From positions 248,001-312,000 of the forward strand of contig CAJTLP010000001.1 in the NCBI GenBank assembly GCA_910577195.1: a stretch of DNA of 64,000 nt, in the 5' to 3' direction. The DNA comes from an uncultured Eubacterium sp. Its GTDB lineage: Bacteria > Bacillota > Clostridia > Oscillospirales > Acutalibacteraceae. Position numbers and translations under genes: made by a program. The notes below the pieces were generated by a model. That model worked only from the letters and a program-made list of their open reading frames with translations, was not told the origin of the DNA and did no database searches. Of this stretch, positions 14,625 to 23,849 are shown piece by piece; within the stretch, counting starts at the first letter, position 1; every line of letters begins with the position of its first letter.

Positions 14625-16106
14625 TTAATCCTGGTGAACACTGCCGGAATAGTTAGGAGCTTCCTTAGTAATTGATACATCATGAGGGTGACTTTCAACC
14701 AAGCCTGCGCCTGTGATTTTAATAAACTGAGCCTTTGTGCGAAGCTCTTCAATTGTGTGGCAGCCGCAATAACCCATACCTGAACGCAGTCCGCCCATCA
14801 TCTGGAATATTGTATCGCCGAGAGGTCCCTTGTAAGGAACACGACCCTCAACACCTTCAGGTACAAACTTCTTTGAGCCCTTCTGGAAATATCTGTCTGC
14901 ACTACCCTGATTCATGGCACCAAGTGAGCCCATACCACGATAAACCTTAAACTGACGACCCTGATAAATCTCAGTTTCGCCCGGTGATTCTTCACAGCCT
15001 GCAACAAGTGAACCAACCATAACAACTGAACCGCCTGCTGCAATTGCCTTAACAATCTCACCGCTGTATTTAATACCGCCGTCTGCGATAACAGGGATTC
15101 CATACTTATCTGCTCTTTCGGCAGAATCATAAATTGCAGTAATCTGAGGTACACCGATACCTGCAACAACACGAGTAGTACAGATTGAACCCGGACCGAT
15201 ACCAACCTTAACTGCATCTGCACCGGCCTTGATAAGAGCCTCAGTTGCATCAGCTGTAGCCACATTACCTGCGATAAGTGAAATCTCAGGGAATGCATTT
15301 TTAACCTTTTCAACTGATTTCATAATATTCATACTATGTCCGTGTGCTGAATCAAGAACAAAAGCATCAACGCCGGCATCTGCAAGAGCCTGTGCACGGA
15401 TAAGTACATCATCGGTTACACCCAGTGCAGCAGCACAAAGAAGCCTGCCTTCTTTATCTCTTGCGGTATTAGGGTACTTAACGCTCTTTTCAATATCCTT
15501 AATGGTTACAAGACCTGTAAGCTTTCCGTTTTTATCAACAAGAGGAAGCTTTTCAACCTTTGAGCCCATAAGAATCTTCTTGGCATCTTCAAGGGTTGTG
15601 CCCTCTTTTGCAGTAACAAGCTGATCCTTAGGTGTCATAACAGTTGAAATCTTCACACTGTAATCTGACATAAATCTCATATCACGGTTCGTAAGGATAC
15701 CAACAAGAGTTCCGTCAGCCTCACAAATAGGAACACCACTGATATGATATTTGTTCATAAGCTCCTCAGCATCTGATGCCAAATGGTTAGGAGAAAGGAA
15801 AAACGGATTGGTAATTACGCCATTTTCAGATCTCTTTACCTTATCAACCTCAGTAGCCTGATCTTCAATCGGCATATTCTTATGAATAACACCAATACCG
15901 CCTTCACGTGCAATAGCAATTGCCATACGTGATTCAGTAACAGTATCCATTGCCGCTGTCATAAGCGGGATATTAAGGGTAATATCCTTTGTCAGCTTTG
16001 TCTGAAGCTGTACTCTGTCGGGAGTTACATCAGATTCAGCCGGGATAAGAAGAACATCATCAAAGGTTAATCCCTCTTTTACAAACTTAGCACCGTATTC
16101 GCTCAT
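14625..16106 (-). CDS. guaB: Inosine-5'-monophosphate dehydrogenase
   Basis: A 493-residue enzyme that oxidises IMP to XMP with NAD, the committing step to guanine nucleotides. The N-terminal barrel segment has FVKEGLTFDDVLLIPAES. Two CBS domains lie at about residues 95-205 (HISGVPICEADGTLVGILTNRDMRF and VEKLPLVDKNGKLTGLVTIKDIEK). The catalytic loop is GPGSICTTRVVAG with the active Cys, and the flap has YRGMGSLGAM. The length is normal. Confidence 0.97.
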   Translation of the reverse strand: MSEYGAKFVKEGLTFDDVLLIPAESDVTPDRVQLQTKLTKDITLNIPLMTAAMDTVTESRMAIAIAREGGIGVIHKNMPIEDQATEVDKVKRSENGVITNPFFLSPNHLASDAEELMNKYHISGVPICEADGTLVGILTNRDMRFMSDYSVKISTVMTPKDQLVTAKEGTTLEDAKKILMGSKVEKLPLVDKNGKLTGLVTIKDIEKSVKYPNTARDKEGRLLCAAALGVTDDVLIRAQALADAGVDAFVLDSAHGHSMNIMKSVEKVKNAFPEISLIAGNVATADATEALIKAGADAVKVGIGPGSICTTRVVAGIGVPQITAIYDSAERADKYGIPVIADGGIKYSGEIVKAIAAGGSVVMVGSLVAGCEESPGETEIYQGRQFKVYRGMGSLGAMNQGSADRYFQKGSKKFVPEGVEGRVPYKGPLGDTIFQMMGGLRSGMGYCGCHTIEELRTKAQFIKITGAGLVESHPHDVSITKEAPNYSGSVHQD

Positions 16107-16210
16107 AAATCCGCCTCCGTTTTATATTATTAAATTAAAGATGAAAAACACCTTTTTTATATTTTTACTATAATAACACTTTTTATATTAGTATTCAAGT
16201 ATAAATTGCT

Positions 16211-16711
16211 TTAATTTTTTGCAATATCTGCAATTAAGGCAGCTGTCTGTTCAACCGTGTTATGATTACAGTCAATTACAGCGTCTGACCACCTCTTATA
16301 AAGGGGCAGACGTTCATCATACATATCCCTGAGTGTTTCGCCGTTTTTAATAAGCACGCCCCTTGTTGAAAGATTGCTTATCCTTTGGCACATATGCTCA
16401 TAGTCGAGATGAAGATAAATGATTTTGCCAAGACTTTTTAAATGCTCCATTGATTTATCCGAATAAATAACCGAGCCGCCTGTGGCAATTACCGTGCCCT
16501 GAATATCAAGCTCAAGTATTGCATTTTCCTCTGCCTGCTCAAAATAAGCATTACCTTTGGTATCAATGATATTCTGCAGGCTTATACCCTCTATATTCTG
16601 AATGAGCAAATCCGTATCAAAAAAGTTTTTCAGAAGCATTTTTGCAGCAACTACACCGCAGGTTGATTTTCCGCTGCCAGGCATACCGATTAATACAACA
16701 TTGGATCTCAC
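16211..16711 (-). CDS. aroK: Shikimate kinase
   Basis: A 166-residue shikimate kinase that phosphorylates shikimate at O3 in aromatic amino-acid synthesis. It has Walker A GMPGSGKST, the substrate-binding FDTD, a second motif in VIATGGSVIY, and a lid with LSTRGVL. GTG 16709-16711 is chosen as start because it overlaps the TGA of the upstream nth gene as GTGA and directly precedes RSNVVLIGMPG. A longer start inside nth is unlikely. Confidence 0.88.
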   Translation of the reverse strand: MRSNVVLIGMPGSGKSTCGVVAAKMLLKNFFDTDLLIQNIEGISLQNIIDTKGNAYFEQAEENAILELDIQGTVIATGGSVIYSDKSMEHLKSLGKIIYLHLDYEHMCQRISNLSTRGVLIKNGETLRDMYDERLPLYKRWSDAVIDCNHNTVEQTAALIADIAKN

Positions 16712-17343
16712 TTTTTTACACCGACCTTTTTGCAAACCTCTGACAGTCTGCAGTTATCACAAAGCGGTTTCCGTGCAGAGCAGGTATCCCTGCCGAATAA
16801 AACGATTCTGTGGCAGAAGTCCGAGCCTTCCTCTGCAGGAACAATCTTTTTCAGCGCAAACTCAATTTTCTTTGGATCTTTATCCGTCACCAGACCAATA
16901 CGATTTGAAATTCTTATCATATGTGTGTCTACAACAATACTTTCCTTGCCGTAAATATCTCCGACAATAAGGTTTGCCGTCTTTCGTCCCACTCCCGGAA
17001 GCGTGATTAAATCATCAATATTATCCGGCACTCTGCCGTCAAATTTATCCCTTATCATCTGTGCCATACCGATAATGGACTCTGCCTTACTTTTAAAAAA
17101 GCCGCAGCTATGTATAATCCTTTCAATATCCTTTACATCTGCATTGCAGTAATCATCAAGTGTTTTATATTTTTCAAACAGCGCAGGCGTAACAAGATTA
17201 ACCCTTGCATCCGTACACTGAGCAGAAAGCCTTACAGCTACTAAAAGCTCAAATGGATTTGAGGCTGTAAGGGAGCACAATGCATCAGGATATAATTCCT
17301 TAAGAATTTCGATTACTTTTAATACTCTTTCTTTTTTTGTCAT
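16708..17343 (-). CDS. nth: Endonuclease III
   Basis: A 211-residue DNA glycosylase/AP lyase for oxidised pyrimidines. It has the helix-hairpin-helix LPGVGRKTANLIVG with catalytic Lys, catalytic Asp in VDTHMIRISNRIGL, and a C-terminal 4Fe-4S cluster motif C-x6-C-x2-C-x5-C (CSARKPLCDNCRLSEVC). ATG 17343 with GAGGAAAAACA upstream is the real start; the longer open frame enters a repeat element. Translation is coupled to aroK. Confidence 0.95.
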   Translation of the reverse strand: MTKKERVLKVIEILKELYPDALCSLTASNPFELLVAVRLSAQCTDARVNLVTPALFEKYKTLDDYCNADVKDIERIIHSCGFFKSKAESIIGMAQMIRDKFDGRVPDNIDDLITLPGVGRKTANLIVGDIYGKESIVVDTHMIRISNRIGLVTDKDPKKIEFALKKIVPAEEGSDFCHRIVLFGRDTCSARKPLCDNCRLSEVCKKVGVKK

Positions 17344-17370
17344 TGTTTTTCCTCTATTATCAAATAAGTG

Positions 17371-17642
17371 ATTGTTTAGCTCAATAACGCATTGCGAGCA
17401 GATAACGTGTTTAGAGAGCGAGAAATTGCCCAAAATTTTGTATTTTGCGAATGGGTGCTGTACGATGGTACTGCCCCTGAGCAAAAGACAAAAAACGCAC
17501 AAAATACGAGCAGACTCGATGTCTGCGAGTATTTTCATTTTATCGGCAAGAGCAAGCCCCCGCCCTACAAAATAGCACTTTTTTATTATTTTTTATATAT
17601 TTTCGTGCGTGGTTTAGGGTAAATTATCGTTCTCTAAACAAT
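17371..17642. repeat. MITE-like palindromic element with GTAGGG core
   Basis: A 272-bp gene-free stretch between nth and rarA bounded by inverted ATTGTTTAG (17371-17379) and CTAAACAAT (17634-17642). The same ends, extended to 14 bp, bound the element at 51118-51241. Inside, the reverse complement of about 17540-17572 contains GTAGGGCGGGGGCTTGCTC, matching the repeat at 39485. Short open frames here are not coding. Confidence 0.6.
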
Positions 17643-17650
17643 AATTTAGT

Positions 17651-18919
17651 TTATTTATTCTTAACCTTATCCCAATAATTTTTAAATGCCTGTTCGTTTT
17701 TATTCGGTCCATATGTGTAATATTGTTTATCCTTTAAAACATCAGGCAGATACTGCTGATATGTCCAATGATTCGGATAATCATGGGGATAAATATAAAA
17801 CTGTCCCTTTACCTCTGCATCCTCTCCGTCAAAATGCTTATTCTGAAGCTGACGAGGAACAGGTCCGTAATTGCCCTTCTGCACATCTGCCATTGCTGCA
17901 TTGATTCCATTATAAGCAGAATTGCTTTTCGGAGCCGTTGCCACCAAAACGACCGCATCGGCAAGGGGTATTCTCGCCTCAGGCAATCCGACCATCATTG
18001 CGATATCAACCGCTGATTTAACAATCGGAATAATCTGTGGATAAGCAAGTCCCACATCCTCGCAGGCACACACCATAAGACGTCTGCAGGCCGACGGCAA
18101 ATCACCGGACTCGAGAAGCCTTGCAAGATAATGGAGCGCCGCATCAGGATCAGAGCCTCGCATACTTTTCTGATAAGCAGAAATAATATCATAATGCTCA
18201 TCACCGTCCCTGTCATAACGGACAGAGCTTTTCTGAACAAGCTCATTTGCAGTATCCATCGTGATATGCTTTTTATCACCCTGTGTTACAGTGGCAAAAA
18301 AGCAGTTTTCCACACAATTAAGTGCCTTTCTTACATCACCGCCGCAGCCGCGCGAAATTTTTTCACACACACCGTCCTCGATATCCAGCGTTAAACCGTA
18401 CTCCTCAGACAGACTGTTAAATCCTCTTTTAACTGCAGGGACAATATCCTCTGCCTCAATGGATTTGAATTCAAACACGGTTGAACGCGAAAGAATGGCA
18501 GGATAAATATAAAAATAAGGATTCTCCGTAGTGGATGCAATAAGTGTTATCTTGCCATTTTCTATAAATTCCAGCAGACTCTGCTGCTGACGTTTGTTAA
18601 AATACTGAATTTCATCAAGATAAAGCAGTATACCATTCGGTGCACTGAAGGTATCAAGCTCAGCCACAATATCCTTGATATCCTGAGTGGATGCAGTTGT
18701 ACCGTTAAGCCTGCGAAGGCTCCTGTTCGTGGCATTTGCAATTATGGATGCAACTGTAGTTTTACCCACTCCGCTGGGTCCGTAAAATATTAAATTCGGA
18801 ATATCTCCTGATAAAATCAGATTGTAAAGTGCTTTGCCCTCTGATAGCAAATGCCTTTGACCCACAACATCATCCAGTGAAGAGGGTCGTATTCTGTCCG
18901 CAAGAGGTTTATTCATCAT
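17651..18919 (-). CDS. rarA: Replication-associated recombination protein A (RarA/MgsA)
   Basis: A 422-residue AAA+ ATPase that acts at stalled replication forks. The N-terminus has PLADRIRPSSLDDVVGQRHLL, Walker A GPSGVGKTT, Walker B LLYLDEIQYF, sensor 1 ASTTENP and arginine finger ILSRSTVFEF. The C-terminal tetramerisation region includes GSDPDAALHYLARLLESGD and PEARIPLADAVVLVATAPKSN. The start overlaps the 3' end of the queH gene by 11 bases in the same orientation. Confidence 0.95.
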   Translation of the reverse strand: MMNKPLADRIRPSSLDDVVGQRHLLSEGKALYNLILSGDIPNLIFYGPSGVGKTTVASIIANATNRSLRRLNGTTASTQDIKDIVAELDTFSAPNGILLYLDEIQYFNKRQQQSLLEFIENGKITLIASTTENPYFYIYPAILSRSTVFEFKSIEAEDIVPAVKRGFNSLSEEYGLTLDIEDGVCEKISRGCGGDVRKALNCVENCFFATVTQGDKKHITMDTANELVQKSSVRYDRDGDEHYDIISAYQKSMRGSDPDAALHYLARLLESGDLPSACRRLMVCACEDVGLAYPQIIPIVKSAVDIAMMVGLPEARIPLADAVVLVATAPKSNSAYNGINAAMADVQKGNYGPVPRQLQNKHFDGEDAEVKGQFYIYPHDYPNHWTYQQYLPDVLKDKQYYTYGPNKNEQAFKNYWDKVKNK

Positions 18920-19550
18920 TTTTCTCCTCAGTCAATTCTCTTTCCGCCTTTGAATAGATACAACCGCAATAATTCTGCCTGTACAGATTAAACTCTTTTG
19001 ATAGCTCAATGGAACGCTTGTAGCCCTCACGCTTTTTAAAATCAGAGGGCAACCATAAAACTCCATATTTTTCTTCGAGTTCATAGCCGATTTCATTTAT
19101 CTTCTGTGCATTTTTAAGAGGACTTATCGACAGCGTAGTGCAGAAATAGTCAAAGCCATTTTCTTTTGCAAAACAGGCACTTTTTTCAAGTCTTAAGCGG
19201 TAGCACCTGAAGCAGCGTTCACCGCCCTCACGGCATTTTTCATAACCCTTTGCCGTTTTAAAAAAATCAGCACTGTTGTATTCGCAATCAAGAAAGCTGA
19301 CCTTATTCTTTGTTTCAAGACTGTTAATCAGTCTGATCTGCTCAGCCTTTCTTTTTTCATATTCTTTCTGCTCGGAAATATTCGGATTATAATATAATAC
19401 GGTTATACTGAAATACTTTGACAAATACTCAATTGTATAGCTGGAGCACGGAGCACAACAGCTATGCAGTAAAAGAGAGGGCGTAATGTCCTCTCTTTCA
19501 ATTTTCTGAGTTATTTTATCAAGCATAATCTGATAATTTACTTTATTCAT
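18909..19550 (-). CDS. queH: Epoxyqueuosine reductase QueH
   Basis: A 213-residue protein of the DUF208/QueH family, which reduces epoxyqueuosine to queuosine in tRNA and is unrelated to cobalamin-dependent QueG. Conserved Cys pairs lie in LLHSCCAPCSSY, in GGERCFRCYRLRLE, and in the C-terminal NYCGCIYSKAERE; these bind a metal and Fe-S cluster in characterised members. The N-terminal region follows the PP-loop-like adenine-nucleotide fold. It links to the queuosine-salvage genes at 48.2-49.6 kb. Confidence 0.92.
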   Translation of the reverse strand: MNKVNYQIMLDKITQKIEREDITPSLLLHSCCAPCSSYTIEYLSKYFSITVLYYNPNISEQKEYEKRKAEQIRLINSLETKNKVSFLDCEYNSADFFKTAKGYEKCREGGERCFRCYRLRLEKSACFAKENGFDYFCTTLSISPLKNAQKINEIGYELEEKYGVLWLPSDFKKREGYKRSIELSKEFNLYRQNYCGCIYSKAERELTEEKNDE

Positions 19551-21013
19551 TAGCTCAAATAATTTTTCGGATTTGCACGCTGACCGTTAAAACGCACCTC
19601 AAAATGGCAATGAGGTCCGGTTGAATTTCCGGTTGAACCGCTCTTTGCAATCTGCTCTCCTTTTTTAACACTCTGTCCGTTTGATACAAGAATGGACGAA
19701 TTGTGACCATAAAGAGTAACAACCGAGCGTCCTCTTGCATCCGTACCATGATAAATCATTACATAATAGCCGTAGCTGTAATCCAGTCGCTTAACAGTAA
19801 TAACAATACCATCCTGTGCAGCAACAACCCTTGAACCCATTGCACATGGGAAATCTATTCCACCGTGATATTTTCCTGAAGAGTAATTCGGAAAACCTGC
19901 TGAAATACCGGTATATCCCGGAACAGGATATACCATATTCAGTACTGCGTCAGAATTTGAATAAACATCCGATTTGCTTATGATAATGTCATTACTTCCG
20001 TTCGGTTTTTCCGAAGCAACTGCCGTTGTTACCTCTTCAGGTGATTTAACACCTGAAATCAGTGACTGAATTTCATTTTCAACCTTTTCCATCAGCTCGC
20101 TGTCCTCATTTCTGAATTCAGTATATTGCTGATTCTGTGCAGTTAATTCTGCAAAAAGTCTGTCACTCTCTGCCCTGTCAGTAGCAAGAACCACTTTTTT
20201 TGATGCAATCTGCTCACTGTTGCTTTCAATTGTTTTCTGCTTCGCTTCAAGGGATTTTTTCTGGTTATCAAGCTTTGATTTGGCATCCTGATACTTTGCC
20301 ACCTTCTCATCAAGGCCATTCTGCTTTGTAACAATTTCCTTTGTCTTTTCCTGAACTTCCTTCAAAAGCTCTGTATCACTCTTGGATACGGACTTTATCA
20401 TTTCATACCTTGTCAGAAAGCTTGAAATATCACTGCTGGTAAGAAGTGCAGAAAGTATGTTATAATCTCCGCTTATGTACATAACCCTGAGACGCATACA
20501 ATATGCCTCGTATACGCTCTGGAATTTCTTTTCTAATTTATCCAGTTCCTTCCTGGTTTTCATAACCTCATCGGAAAGAACCTTTAGTTCCTTTTCATTT
20601 TTATCTATTGAAGGCTTGAGCTTGTCAATATCCTTTTGAATATTGGTATTCTGCTCTTCAAGGATTGTGAGCTGTTCATTGATATAGCCGATTTTCTGAT
20701 CTAAGGTGTCAATATATTCGGCAGTACCCTTTGAGCTTTTTTCAAGCTCCGCAAGCTTCTTTTCAGCCTCATCCAGATTTTTCTGAAGCTCCTTCTGCTG
20801 ATCTTCAAGAAGCTTCTGAGCCTCTTCCTTTGTTATCTTTTTTTCATCTTTATTTGTTGTACTTTCATCAACATCTGTTGTTGCTGTTGTTGATTCCGAT
20901 GTACTGCTGTTATCTTCCGTAGACTCTGCTTCCTGTGCAAACGCAACTGTCTGAGTGAATGTGCAAATCACAAGAATAAGAGCCATTATCAGCGAAAGAA
21001 ATTTCGTCTTCAA
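19550..21013 (-). CDS. Secreted M23 peptidase with coiled coil (PcsB/EnvC-like), copy 1
   Basis: A 487-residue secreted murein hydrolase, or hydrolase activator. It has a signal peptide (FLSLIMALILVICTFTQTVAFA), an acidic Ser/Thr linker, a long coiled coil (residues about 60-310) with the YCMRLRVMYISGDYNILSALLTSSDISSFLTR signature, and a C-terminal LytM domain with YHGGIDFPC and GPHCHFEVR zinc motifs. TTG 21011-21013 is preferred as start because AAAGGGG precedes it; a longer TTG start at 21037 overlaps the upstream stop. It is third in the transcription order ftsE-ftsX-M23-M23-M23 and lacks no obvious catalytic residue. Confidence 0.85.
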   Translation of the reverse strand: MKTKFLSLIMALILVICTFTQTVAFAQEAESTEDNSSTSESTTATTDVDESTTNKDEKKITKEEAQKLLEDQQKELQKNLDEAEKKLAELEKSSKGTAEYIDTLDQKIGYINEQLTILEEQNTNIQKDIDKLKPSIDKNEKELKVLSDEVMKTRKELDKLEKKFQSVYEAYCMRLRVMYISGDYNILSALLTSSDISSFLTRYEMIKSVSKSDTELLKEVQEKTKEIVTKQNGLDEKVAKYQDAKSKLDNQKKSLEAKQKTIESNSEQIASKKVVLATDRAESDRLFAELTAQNQQYTEFRNEDSELMEKVENEIQSLISGVKSPEEVTTAVASEKPNGSNDIIISKSDVYSNSDAVLNMVYPVPGYTGISAGFPNYSSGKYHGGIDFPCAMGSRVVAAQDGIVITVKRLDYSYGYYVMIYHGTDARGRSVVTLYGHNSSILVSNGQSVKKGEQIAKSGSTGNSTGPHCHFEVRFNGQRANPKNYLS

Positions 21014-21033
21014 TTTTAAAACCCCTTTCACAA

Positions 21034-22563
21034 TCAAGGTAAATAATTAGTTGGGTTTACACAATCGCTATAGCTTGCAGTAGGTGTTCTCACCTCAAAA
21101 TGGCAATGAGGTCCTGATGAATTACCTGTTGAGCCGCTTTTAGCAATACGCTGTCCCTTGCTTACACGCTGACCCTCAGACACAAGTCTTGAGGAATTGT
21201 GTGCATAAAGGGTATATACATATTGTCCTGCTAAATTTTTCTTATCATGCATAATAACAATATATCTTCCGTAGCTGTGATATCCGCCGCCGGTATAACT
21301 GCAGGAGCACCTGCCGTTACTATGACTTGTAATATCCTTTGAAATAATCACTACACCCGACTCGGCAGCTACAACATTTGAGCCGGATGAACAAGCAAAG
21401 TCAACACCCGTATGACCAACATAACCTGCACTGCCGTAGGCTGTTGTTATCCTTGTCTGTGAAGGTACCGGATAAGTCAAGCTCAGCCGGTTTGACGATG
21501 TGGAGGTTGTTGTCTTTTTGGTTGTAGTCGGCTTTGTGGTAGATGGTTTTTTCTCCGTCTCACCGTCAGCATCTGTAGTTGTGTGCTTTTTAGTTGTTGT
21601 AGTTGTAGTGGTGGTTGTAGTAGTCGTTGTTTTGTTCTGCTCCTCCATCTGCTGTATATATTTTTCAGCAGCGGCCTCAATTTCACGGTTAATTTCAGCA
21701 AGATCAGCCTCGTCCTGATGTCTGAATTCACTGTAATTCTTTGTGTCCTCCTGAAGCTTTATAAGGAGATTGTCCGCCTCGCTTCTTTCGCTTTCATAAT
21801 CCTTCTGCTTGTCTGTGAACGCAAGCTGCTGTTTTTCCAAATCCTTAATCGTCTTATTAAGAATATTCTTTGTTGCATCCAGTGCATTCTGATTATTGAT
21901 GAGGCTGTCCTTTTTATCGTTGAGCGTTTTCTGCGTGCTCTCAAGCTCTTCTCCCTCTGTTTTAATGGTTTCCAAAAGCAGCTTATCCTGTTGAGAAACA
22001 CGGCGGATCATCTCGATTCTTGTCATAAGAGTGGATATGTCTTTACTGGTAAGCAGAGCTTCGAGTATCGTCATATCTCCGCTGATATACATTGCTCTTG
22101 CTCTTTGACCATACATTTCATAGGACACATCAAATTTTTCTTTGAGCACCTTACTTTCCTTAGACAGTGCATCAATCTCTGTTTTTAAAGATGCTATATT
22201 CTTTTCGTTGTCGGAATACTGCCTTTCAAGAGTTGTAATTTTATTTTTTGAGGTTGCCATTTCCTCTTCAGAAAGCTTCAGCTGGTTATCCATATACCTG
22301 ATTTTTTCATCCAGAGCAGTGATATACTCCTCTGTATCCTTTGACTGAGCCGCCAAATCATCAAGCTTTTTATTAACCTCCTTAAGCTGCTGCTCAAGGT
22401 ATGCCTGCTTTTCCTCGTTGGAAAGGCTCTCATAATTACTATCATATTCAGCACCGTTCACCGACAGAACCATATGCGGTACAGATGCTCCTATAAAAAA
22501 GCATAAAGCCAACAAAACAGGCAATACCCTGAAAATTAGCTTTGACTGTTTCATTGACTTCAC
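21034..22563 (-). CDS. Secreted M23 peptidase with coiled coil (PcsB/EnvC-like), copy 2
   Basis: A 509-residue paralogue of its neighbours. It has a signal peptide (LPVLLALCFFIGASVPHMVLS), a coiled coil with YEMYGQRARAMYISGDMTILEALLTSKDISTLMTR, then a Thr-rich linker including an unbroken run of 13 Thr, and a LytM domain (HTGVDFACSSGS, GPHCHFEVR). The LytM domain differs from the other two by an insert with a CSC motif near residue 425 and an extra Cys near the end, so a disulphide is possible. Probably the product of tandem duplication. Confidence 0.85.
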   Translation of the reverse strand: MKSMKQSKLIFRVLPVLLALCFFIGASVPHMVLSVNGAEYDSNYESLSNEEKQAYLEQQLKEVNKKLDDLAAQSKDTEEYITALDEKIRYMDNQLKLSEEEMATSKNKITTLERQYSDNEKNIASLKTEIDALSKESKVLKEKFDVSYEMYGQRARAMYISGDMTILEALLTSKDISTLMTRIEMIRRVSQQDKLLLETIKTEGEELESTQKTLNDKKDSLINNQNALDATKNILNKTIKDLEKQQLAFTDKQKDYESERSEADNLLIKLQEDTKNYSEFRHQDEADLAEINREIEAAAEKYIQQMEEQNKTTTTTTTTTTTTTKKHTTTDADGETEKKPSTTKPTTTKKTTTSTSSNRLSLTYPVPSQTRITTAYGSAGYVGHTGVDFACSSGSNVVAAESGVVIISKDITSHSNGRCSCSYTGGGYHSYGRYIVIMHDKKNLAGQYVYTLYAHNSSRLVSEGQRVSKGQRIAKSGSTGNSSGPHCHFEVRTPTASYSDCVNPTNYLP

Positions 22564-22607
22564 TCCTAAATTAAATTATTTTCAATAAAATTATTTTCAA
22601 TTCTTAA

Positions 22608-23849
22608 TTACAGATAATTAAGCGGATTAACCTGATTTCCGTTTACACGAACCTCAAAATGACAATGCGGACCTGTTGAATTGCCCGTATTACCGCTGAA
22701 AGCAATAACCTGTCCTGCCGATACATTCTGACCGACACTGACAAGTATCTGACTGTTATGTGCATAAAGTGTTGAAAGTCCATCACCATGATCAATCATA
22801 ACGTGATAACCATAGCTGTAATTTAAGTATTTAACAAGAATAACTCTTCCGCTTGCTGCCGCATAGATATTTGAGCCTGTAGATACAGGAAAATCAACGC
22901 CGCCGTGATATCTGCCGCTATTGTAATTGGGGAAGCCTGCTGAAATAGAACGGCTGTCAGTAGGATATCCGAGTTGTCCTGAACCTGAGCCTGTTGAGCC
23001 GCTGATTGAACCGCTGCCGCTTGAAGCACTTGCAGCCGCAGCACGGATTGCATTCTCAACTTCACGAAGCTGTTCTTCGTTCGTCTCAATCGCCTCAAGA
23101 TATTCAGAGGTCTGAGAGGAAAGCTCTCTCATTACTGCATTACATTCTGCTGCTTCCTTATCGAGCTCACTTTTTGAGGTATCAATTTCGCTGATTTTAC
23201 TCTGAAGTGATTTTTTATCGGTTTCGAGATTTTCCTTATCGTCATTCAGCTCATTTCTCTTGATTTCAAGCTCCTGCTTCTGTGACTCGATTTCCTCCAT
23301 TTTCTTCATAAGATCATCAAGGATACGACTGTCCTGCTGTGATACGGACTTTATCATCTGTGAACGAGTGAGCATTGCACTCATATCAGGACAGGTAAGC
23401 AAAACCTCAAGCGTTGAGGCAGAGCCTGAAACATACATTGCTCTGAGTCTCTGGCAATAAAGCTCATAGCTTTCGTCAAACTCAGCCTGCTTTTTATCAA
23501 TTTCCTTCTGCGCCTCAATCAGCTCATTTTCAGTCTTTGTGATTTTATTCTGAATGGCATCAATTTCTGCCTGAAGAGCATCTCTTTCATCATGAAGGGT
23601 ATCAAGCTTATCCTGCAGCAAGCTTATTTTTCCCATTAGAACGCCTAAGTATTCTTCCGTTTTCTTTTTTTCTGCGGAAAGTTCATCTATATGGCCTTGA
23701 GCCTCATCTATTTCATCCTGGATTTTTTCTCTTTTATTTCTTAATTCAGATGTGCTCGCAGCCTGCGTTGTCACTCCGAATGAAAAAGATGTAACTGCAA
23801 ATACCAGACACATCAGCAAAGAAAGTATTTTGCTTTTTGATTTAAACAT
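22608..23849 (-). CDS. Secreted M23 peptidase with coiled coil (PcsB/EnvC-like), copy 3
   Basis: A 413-residue protein directly after ftsX. It has a signal peptide (ILSLLMCLVFAVTSFSFGVTTQA), a coiled coil (residues about 35-260) with YCQRLRAMYVSGSASTLEVLLTCPDMSAMLTRSQMIKSVS, a Ser/Gly linker, and LytM zinc motifs HGGVDFPV and GPHCHFEVR. ATG 23849 is chosen; a GTG at 23861 lies in the end of ftsX. By position this is the likeliest FtsX partner of the PcsB type. FtsEX-gated activity is known for PcsB and EnvC; its use here is inference. Confidence 0.87.
   Translation of the reverse strand: MFKSKSKILSLLMCLVFAVTSFSFGVTTQAASTSELRNKREKIQDEIDEAQGHIDELSAEKKKTEEYLGVLMGKISLLQDKLDTLHDERDALQAEIDAIQNKITKTENELIEAQKEIDKKQAEFDESYELYCQRLRAMYVSGSASTLEVLLTCPDMSAMLTRSQMIKSVSQQDSRILDDLMKKMEEIESQKQELEIKRNELNDDKENLETDKKSLQSKISEIDTSKSELDKEAAECNAVMRELSSQTSEYLEAIETNEEQLREVENAIRAAAASASSGSGSISGSTGSGSGQLGYPTDSRSISAGFPNYNSGRYHGGVDFPVSTGSNIYAAASGRVILVKYLNYSYGYHVMIDHGDGLSTLYAHNSQILVSVGQNVSAGQVIAFSGNTGNSTGPHCHFEVRVNGNQVNPLNYL

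Noticed and set aside
16107..16210. Purine riboswitch or other leader upstream of guaB/aroK
   Set aside because: The 104-bp gap is AT-rich with no purine-aptamer core or terminator, so it appears to hold only the guaB promoter.
17344..17650. Possible coding frames of 60-80 codons between nth and rarA, and an upstream extension of nth
   Set aside because: The frames lie within a palindromic repeat, have no ribosome sites and show biased, unprotein-like residues. nth starts well at ATG 17343.
21483..21731. Frames of Gln, Arg, Val or Leu runs opposite the Thr-rich M23 linker
   Set aside because: These come from reading repetitive Thr codons on the other strand or in another frame; the M23 gene explains the sequence.
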